Source: Streptomyces sp. NK15101 (GTDB taxonomy: Bacteria > Actinomycetota > Actinomycetes > Streptomycetales > Streptomycetaceae). Taken from it: DNA of 35,677 nucleotides. The DNA lies in the NCBI RefSeq assembly GCF_020400725.1, contig NZ_JAINVG010000079.1, positions 1 to 35,677 on the forward strand, read 5' to 3'. The notes beneath the pieces are model-generated. The model made no database searches. It was not told the DNA's origin and worked only from the letters and a program-made list of their open reading frames with translations. The position numbers and the translations under genes were made by a program. Positions within the stretch are counted from its first letter, which is position 1; every line of letters begins with the position of its first letter. Positions 31,299 to 35,677 of the stretch are shown piece after piece.

Positions 31299-31332
31299 GC
31301 GCCGCTCCTAGCGGGTTCGGTGGTACGGGAGT

Positions 31333-32709
31333 TCAAGGTGTACGGGGGCCCGGGAGGTCGCTCCGGACCGGCTCCTCGGGAAAGGCCAGCCGGGTCAGGC
31401 GCCGCCAGTCCAGGGGCGGCGGGGGCACCGGCGACCCCGGCCGGTCGCGGGGCACGAGGACCCGCAGGGCACGCGGCCGCAGTGTGCAGACGACGGGCGT
31501 CGGCAGGGTCAGCGCCTCGCCGTCCACGGCGACGGAGATGACGGCGCCCGCGCCGCCGGGGCCGCCCCCGACCTCCACCCTACGGGCCGTCAGGACGTTC
31601 AGTCCGGTCGCCTGGGTCCCCAGGACGGCCAGCTCCGCGGCCTGGGCGGCCCCGTCCACCCGGACGCCGATCACCCCGAGCTCGCCCCGGTCGAGACGCG
31701 TCCTGCGGGCGGCGACCGCGCCGAACGGATCGGGCGCCGCGTACGGGTTGTTGCTGACGAGGAGCGCCTGCTGCCCGGTGAGCAGGGTGGAGTCGGCGGT
31801 CGCGTCGAGACGGTCGCCCTCACCGCCCTGGAGCAGATCGGGCAGGACGTCGAGCGCGGTGCCGGCCTTCGCGTCGCGGTACTCGGGGCGCTGGACCACG
31901 TCCGCGTACACCCCGAAGGAGACGGTGTTGACGAAGGGCCGCCCGGCGACGTCGCCGAGGTCGACCCGGAGCTCCTCGCCGTCGCGCAGCGCGTCGAGGC
32001 ACCGTGCCGGGTCGGTGCGGTCGAGGCCCAGGTCCATGGCGAAGTGGTTGCGGGTGCCGGCCGACACGACCAGGAACGGCAGGTCGTGCTCGGCGGCGAC
32101 CTCGGCGACCAGCGCCTGCGTGCCGTCTCCGCCGGCCACCCCGAGCAGATCGGCGCCCTCGGCCACGGCCTTGCGCGCGAGGCCGGCGACATCGGCCGGC
32201 TCGGACGGGTCGAGCAGGACCACCCGGGCGCCGAGCGCCTCCGCCCGCGCGACGAGCCGGAACCGCTCGACCTTCCCGCCGCCGGACTTCGGGTTCATGA
32301 TCAGGACGGGCCGACGGGGCGGGGCGACGGGCTCGCCCCGCATCAGCGCGTCCCGTTCGTCCTCCGGGCGGCGCAGGGCGGACCGGGCACAGGACAGCGC
32401 CACGCCCCACAGCCCCAGGGCCACGAGGGCGTTCACCCAGACGCCCCCGACGACGTACAGGTACAGGGTCACGAGGGGCGCGGCCACCGCGAGCACCGCC
32501 CCGAGCAGCCGCAGCGGCCCGCGGTGGGCGAGGAACCACCAGACGCCGACGGCCGAGGCGGCGAGCCCCACGACCCCGCTCAGCAGGATCAGCAGCCCGC
32601 TGCCGAGCGCCGTCAGCAGGGCCGCGCCCGCGACCCCCATGGCGATCAGCGCCCAGCGGGCCAGCCGCTGGGCCTCCCCCGCCGGATCACCGGAACCGCT
32701 CGCCGTCAC
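31333..32709 (-). CDS. Diacylglycerol kinase-family lipid kinase
   Basis: 458 residues. An N-terminal block with about 4 membrane segments (about 18-110) precedes a DAGK catalytic domain. MNPKSGGGKVER is the phosphate-binding start, GVAGGDGTQALVAEVAAEHD holds the GGDGT motif, and SAGTRNHFAMDLGL is the third family motif. It likely phosphorylates diacylglycerol or a related lipid using ATP. GTG at 32709 is preferred because GGAGG lies 10 nt upstream; GTG at 32718 is too close to that site. First gene of a two-gene operon with the PAP2 phosphatase. Confidence 0.9.
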   Translation of the reverse strand: MTASGSGDPAGEAQRLARWALIAMGVAGAALLTALGSGLLILLSGVVGLAASAVGVWWFLAHRGPLRLLGAVLAVAAPLVTLYLYVVGGVWVNALVALGLWGVALSCARSALRRPEDERDALMRGEPVAPPRRPVLIMNPKSGGGKVERFRLVARAEALGARVVLLDPSEPADVAGLARKAVAEGADLLGVAGGDGTQALVAEVAAEHDLPFLVVSAGTRNHFAMDLGLDRTDPARCLDALRDGEELRVDLGDVAGRPFVNTVSFGVYADVVQRPEYRDAKAGTALDVLPDLLQGGEGDRLDATADSTLLTGQQALLVSNNPYAAPDPFGAVAARRTRLDRGELGVIGVRVDGAAQAAELAVLGTQATGLNVLTARRVEVGGGPGGAGAVISVAVDGEALTLPTPVVCTLRPRALRVLVPRDRPGSPVPPPPLDWRRLTRLAFPEEPVRSDLPGPRTP

Positions 32710-32897
32710 CGACCCCACCTCCGCACTCCGCGTCCACGCTTACCCACGTTCCCCCCACCCGTCCCCGGGACGACCCCGTTCGGAGGAAAGCCCCCGGGAA
32801 ACAGGACGGCAGGAACCCGGGGAAGGTTCTCAGACGGGCGAAGGCCCCCCGGAAGCCGGTCCTTCGCGGTCCGGTGCGGCCCCGCGCACGAGGGCCT

Positions 32898-32911
32898 CCG
32901 TCCCGGGACGG
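32898..32911 (-). terminator. Palindromic hairpin after the LuxR gene
   Basis: CCGTCCCGGGACGG is fully self-complementary and lies 4 nt past the LuxR-type gene's stop. A second stem GCGAAGG/CCTTCGC (about 32838-32870) follows in the 206-bp gap before the kinase gene. Either could end transcription. Confidence 0.4.
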
Positions 32912-32915
32912 GCCG

Positions 32916-33956
32916 TCACAGCCACCCGCGCTGGGCGGCCTTGAGGCCGGCCTCGAAGCGGCTCCTCGCACCGAGCCGCTCCATGAGTCCGGCCATCGTC
33001 CTGCGAGCCGTACGCGGCGAGATGTGCATGCGCGCCGCCACCGCCTCGTCGGTGAGGCCCTCGCCCGCCAGCCGGAGCAGCTGCTCCTCGGTCTCGGAGA
33101 GCCCGTCCGCCTCGGGCCGGCTGTCGGCGCCCAAGGGGGTCGACAGCTGCCACACCTGGTCGAAGAGCGCGTGCAGCGCCGCCACCACCCCGGGACGGGT
33201 GACGTAGACGGCGCCCCGTCGGCTGTGCTTCGGGTCGAGGGGGACCAGAGCGGCGTGGTCGTCCACCAGGATCATGCGGGGAGGCAGGGAGGCGGCGGTG
33301 CGGTACTCGGCCCCGTGGGCGCTGAGCCAGCGGGCGTACGCGAGCGTCGGACCGTCCTGCCGTACGGAGTCCAGCCCGACGGCCCGGACCCGGATGCCGC
33401 GCGCCAGGAGACGTGCGTCGTTGCGCCGGGCGGCGGCCAGCGCGGCCTCGGACTGCGCCCCGCCGGGCATGAAGGTCAGGACCTGCCGCTTCGTCTCCTC
33501 CGCCAGCCGCTCCAGTCGCTCCTGCACGGCGTCCATGCCGATGAGCTGCTCCGCGTCCGGTGCGGAATCCTCCTCGGACGAGGAGAGCCTGCCGACGAGG
33601 TGGCCAAGGGCCGTCTGCTGCTCGATGATCCGCTTCTGCTGTACGAGCAGGTCGTCCCGCTGCCGGTCGAGCAGGGCCTGGAGACCGGCCTGCGGGGAGA
33701 CCGCGCGCAGGGTGCCGGGACGTTCGAACGACTCCCGCAGCAGGCGCAGCTCGAAGAGGGCGTCGAGCGCCGCGCGGATCGCCTCGGCGGGTGTCCCGAG
33801 ATGCCCCGCCAGCTGCGCGACCCCCCATTCCGGCTGCGCGCGCATGGCGCGATACACCTCCTCGTGCCCGCTCTCGAGCCCCAGAAGGGTGAAGAGTTCA
33901 CGTTCGCCCCCCCGGGCGCTTTCGTCCTGGACTTCCTGTGAAGTTTCGGTGCGCAT
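32916..33956 (-). CDS. LuxR-type regulator with TrmB-like N-terminus
   Basis: 346 residues. The N-terminal winged helix resembles TrmB (about 20-80: LGLESGHEEVYRAMRAQPEW). A coiled coil (RQRDDLLVQQKRIIEQQTAL) leads to a phospholipase D-like regulatory domain (about 140-265: FMPGGAQSEAALAAARRND, MILVDDHAALVPLD). The C-terminus is a LuxR/GerE HTH (LSETEEQLLRLAGEGLTDEA, MHISPRTARRTMAGLMERLG). This build is common in Streptomyces regulators beside peptide genes, but the signal is unknown. The ATG at 33956 fits a leaderless promoter; ATG 33968 is inside the -10 box. Divergent from a small secreted peptide gene, which it may control. Confidence 0.85.
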   Translation of the reverse strand: MRTETSQEVQDESARGGERELFTLLGLESGHEEVYRAMRAQPEWGVAQLAGHLGTPAEAIRAALDALFELRLLRESFERPGTLRAVSPQAGLQALLDRQRDDLLVQQKRIIEQQTALGHLVGRLSSSEEDSAPDAEQLIGMDAVQERLERLAEETKRQVLTFMPGGAQSEAALAAARRNDARLLARGIRVRAVGLDSVRQDGPTLAYARWLSAHGAEYRTAASLPPRMILVDDHAALVPLDPKHSRRGAVYVTRPGVVAALHALFDQVWQLSTPLGADSRPEADGLSETEEQLLRLAGEGLTDEAVAARMHISPRTARRTMAGLMERLGARSRFEAGLKAAQRGWL

Positions 33957-33963
33957 GTTCAAG

Positions 33964-33992
33964 AGCATGCGCGCCTGAACCCGAGGTCACAA
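33964..33992 (-). promoter_or_regulatory. Promoter of the LuxR gene, leaderless arrangement
   Basis: Read leftward: TTGTGA (33992-33987), 17-bp spacer, CATGCT (33969-33964), 7 nt, ATG. No ribosome site is present. Confidence 0.45.
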
Positions 33993-34083
33993 GGGGTTTC
34001 GGAGAAGGCCCCCGGGGCGGGACGGCTCGTTCCGACACACGTGAAGGGGGCGCCGGTAAAGGGGGACGGCGGCGGATGACCCA

Positions 34084-34100
34084 AAGCGTCCTGGACGCTT
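34084..34100. promoter_or_regulatory. 17-bp palindrome in the LuxR/peptide intergenic region
   Basis: AAGCGTCCTGGACGCTT is a perfect dyad around one central base. It sits midway between the LuxR start (33956) and the peptide start (34229), at the right place for an operator that controls both. Confidence 0.55.
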
Positions 34101-34152
34101 CCGCCACCCTTGAAAGGCTTCTCCCGCGCTTCTCCGCCCGGCATCGTTGGTG

Positions 34153-34179
34153 TCGCCCGGGGGACGCCGCCCCGGGCGA
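34153..34179 (+). promoter_or_regulatory. Strong leader hairpin before the peptide gene
   Basis: TCGCCCGGGG and CCCCGGGCGA form a perfect 10-bp stem with a 7-nt loop, 49 nt before the peptide start codon. A smaller CCCC/GGGG stem follows (34194-34207). With no U-tract after it, it looks like an RNA-stabilising or translation-controlling leader rather than a terminator. Confidence 0.5.
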
Positions 34180-34228
34180 ACTAACCACCCAGCGCCCCTC
34201 ATCGGGGGAACTCTTCGAGGAGTCTGTC

Positions 34229-34462
34229 ATGTCTCAGTCCGGGGGAACCGCTTCCGCCACCGCCGCGCCGAAGTTCCTGGCCACCTGCCTCTTGCTGACG
34301 GCGTGCCTGTTCTCGCTGGGAACGGCCTCGGTGAGCGGTGCGGTCGCGGCCGACGGCCCCGTACGGGCCACGTCCGACACGGCTCCTCAGCAGATCACCG
34401 TCCTCTCCGGCACCGGGGACGCCACCGGTACGTCCCCCAAGGACGGCCTCATCTGGGACTGA
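34229..34462 (+). CDS. Small secreted peptide precursor
   Basis: 77 residues. A signal peptide (about 1-40) has a polar N-region, the core FLATCLLLTACLFSLGTASV and a probable cleavage after SGAVA or AVAA. The mature part of about 37 residues is acidic, has no Cys and ends SPKDGLIWD. GAGGAG lies 7 nt before ATG. No known bacteriocin or RiPP leader signature is seen and no modification enzyme is adjacent. Its position, divergent from a LuxR-type regulator and followed by a 94-residue protein and an NlpC/P60 hydrolase, suggests an exported signal or a small surface protein. Function not known. Confidence 0.7.
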   Translation: MSQSGGTASATAAPKFLATCLLLTACLFSLGTASVSGAVAADGPVRATSDTAPQQITVLSGTGDATGTSPKDGLIWD

Positions 34463-34504
34463 CTCCCGACCGAACCCCGACCGAACCCCACAAGGTCATC
34501 CGAG

Positions 34505-34789
34505 ATGCGCCTGACGCTCGTCGTCCTCGCCTCGCCCACCGGGCCCCGTGAGTGGCTCCAGCCGAGGAGCATCGCCGCCCTGCTGCACCGGGCGGCACGC
34601 CCTGAGGACCTCTTGGAGCACGTCAGCGTGAGCTGCGGCCCCAACCACGTCATCGCCGGACTGCACACCCTCCATCCGTGCACCGACGCGACCGTGCCGG
34701 CGGCCATGGAAGCACTGGTCGACCGCGCGCTGCGCGCGGATCCGGGCTTCGCCGGCTGGCACGTGGTCCCGCACGGCCGCACGAGCTGA
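34505..34789 (+). CDS. 94-residue protein of unknown function
   Basis: No domain recognised. The sequence begins MRLTLVVLASPTGPREWLQP, looks soluble and compact (alternating beta and alpha), and contains two Cys (SCGPN, HPCTD). The middle SIAALLHRAARPEDLLEHVS and the end ALVDRALRADPGFAGWHVV look structured. AAGG lies about 10 nt before ATG. It is 42 bp after the peptide gene and 97 bp before the NlpC/P60 gene, all same strand, so probably co-transcribed. I have the impression that similar small proteins accompany LuxR genes in other streptomycetes, but cannot confirm. Confidence 0.65.
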   Translation: MRLTLVVLASPTGPREWLQPRSIAALLHRAARPEDLLEHVSVSCGPNHVIAGLHTLHPCTDATVPAAMEALVDRALRADPGFAGWHVVPHGRTS

Positions 34790-34886
34790 CGGCACCGCTC
34801 CTCGCACGCTCCTCCTCCCCCCTCCGTAGCTCACCCCTGTCTTCGCCTGCCCCGGCCCCGCCATGCCCTTTTCAAGGAGATTTGTC

Positions 34887-35677
34887 ATGAACGCGCACCG
34901 CATCACCTCCCGCAGCCTGGCGCTCGCCCTCGCGACCCTGACCGCCGCGGGGCTGTCGCTGACCGTCGGCACGGCCGCCCACGCCGCGCCGCACAAGACG
35001 GCCACGAGCGCCTCGCCCGGGAAGAAAGCGGCCACTCCCACCGGGAAGAGCACCACGTTCACCCCGACCGTCGCGAACCCGACCACCGCCACCGCCGAGC
35101 AGCTCCTGGCCGGCGCCAAGGCGGCCGGGCTGCCGGCTCCGAAGACCTCCCCGGACGGCGCCACCAGCAAGGCCGGTACCGACGCCACGACCTTCTCGGC
35201 GACGACCGCCGCGCTCACGGCGGACTGGCAGCCCGGTGACCCGATCACCCGCGACGAGGTGCTGCGCCGCGCCCAGAGCTGGATCGACCAGGCGGTGCCG
35301 TACAGCCAGACGGCCTACCACACGGACGCCAACGGCACCTACCGGCAGGACTGCTCCGGGTTCATATCCATGGCGTGGGGGCTGCCGTCGAGCTCCTCCA
35401 ACAACTACGGCGCGACCACCTGGACCCTCCCCAACTACGCGGATCAGCTGGCCGGCTACGAGGACCTCAAGCCGGGCGACATGCTCGACAACATCGACAG
35501 CCACGTCGTGCTGTTCAAGGCCTGGAAGGACTCCGCGCACACGACCGCGATCATCCAGGAGGAGGCCAGGCCCGGCACCACGGCCCGGGAGGACAGCAGC
35601 TACTACACGACGAGCTACCTCTCCGCGAACGGCTACAAGCCGTACCGCTACAAGAACATCGTCGACAAGCGCGTCAA
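34887..35677 (+). CDS. Secreted NlpC/P60-type wall hydrolase (partial)
   Basis: 263 complete codons, still open at the window end, so the C-terminus is missing. Residues 1-33 form a signal peptide (SLALALATLTAAGLSLTVG, cleavage after AHA). A Thr/Ala/Lys-rich disordered stretch follows (about 35-110). The catalytic part starts with ITRDEVLRRAQSWIDQAVPY; the nucleophilic Cys is in YRQDCSGFISMAWG and the His in DNIDSHVVLFKAW, the NlpC/P60 pattern. It would cut peptidoglycan stem peptides outside the cell. AAGGAGA 6-7 nt before ATG is a strong ribosome site. Last visible gene in the LuxR/peptide cassette. Confidence 0.85.
   Translation, partial: MNAHRITSRSLALALATLTAAGLSLTVGTAAHAAPHKTATSASPGKKAATPTGKSTTFTPTVANPTTATAEQLLAGAKAAGLPAPKTSPDGATSKAGTDATTFSATTAALTADWQPGDPITRDEVLRRAQSWIDQAVPYSQTAYHTDANGTYRQDCSGFISMAWGLPSSSSNNYGATTWTLPNYADQLAGYEDLKPGDMLDNIDSHVVLFKAWKDSAHTTAIIQEEARPGTTAREDSSYYTTSYLSANGYKPYRYKNIVDKRV

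Noticed and set aside
34229..34462. Lanthipeptide or other modified RiPP precursor
   Set aside because: The peptide has a classical signal sequence, no Cys in the mature part and no modification enzyme nearby.
1..35677. CRISPR arrays, insertion sequences or prophage genes
   Set aside because: No regularly spaced direct repeats of CRISPR type, no transposase or integrase motifs were found.

Overview
The window is high-GC actinobacterial DNA, almost certainly a Streptomyces chromosome arm or core segment. Supporting signs are third-position GC bias so strong that most reading frames are open on both strands, frequent GTG starts, a single in-frame TTA codon, terminators without U-tracts, leaderless promoters, and regulators typical of the genus (AtrA-, AfsR/SARP-, TipA-, NsdA/ORF1590-like). 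From memory, the left half has the gene order of the S. coelicolor SCO4122-to-SCO4110 region (MarR, MFS pump, PAS/PP2C, NADH dehydrogenase, atrA and onward). I could not check this by search.

Layout. 0.3-2.3 kb: a MarR repressor and an MFS drug exporter, divergent over a shared operator. 2.3-5.4 kb: a PAS-phosphatase-kinase sensor and a type II NADH dehydrogenase, the latter divergent from atrA (5.75-6.56 kb). 6.8-9.0 kb: an unusual single-chain protein that joins an ECF sigma factor, an anti-sigma zinc finger, membrane segments and an extracellular NPCBM sugar-binding-like domain. Its 3' end overlaps a convergent AfsR-like regulator (9.0-12.25 kb). 12.4-15.3 kb: a Uma2 nuclease-fold protein and a degenerate asparagine-synthetase homologue. 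15.9-17.3 kb: a sporulation-associated HTH/TPR-like regulator containing a TTA codon. 17.4-21.3 kb: L-2-hydroxyglutarate oxidase, a 244-bp nested inverted repeat, trmB and a PrsW-type membrane protease.

21.4-28.8 kb is read leftward: aldo-keto reductase; an M23 cell-wall peptidase under a cyclic-di-AMP (ydaO) riboswitch; then a probable operon of a small His/Cys membrane protein, a cysteine-synthase-fold enzyme, a translationally coupled MFS exporter and a membrane PP2C phosphatase; then a TipA-like MerR regulator with a second internal start. An initiator tRNA with a 16-bp hairpin follows at 28.9 kb.

29-32.7 kb: a rhodanese divergent from an ECF41/SigJ-like sigma factor, then a lipid kinase-PAP2 phosphatase operon. 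32.9-35.7 kb: a LuxR-type regulator divergent from a small secreted peptide, a 94-residue protein of unknown function and a secreted NlpC/P60 hydrolase cut by the window edge. This last cassette is the best candidate for an undescribed system (possible secreted-peptide control of wall remodelling). A further window-wide pattern is that several genes have a -10 box exactly 7 nt before the start codon and no Shine-Dalgarno sequence, so they are probably leaderless.
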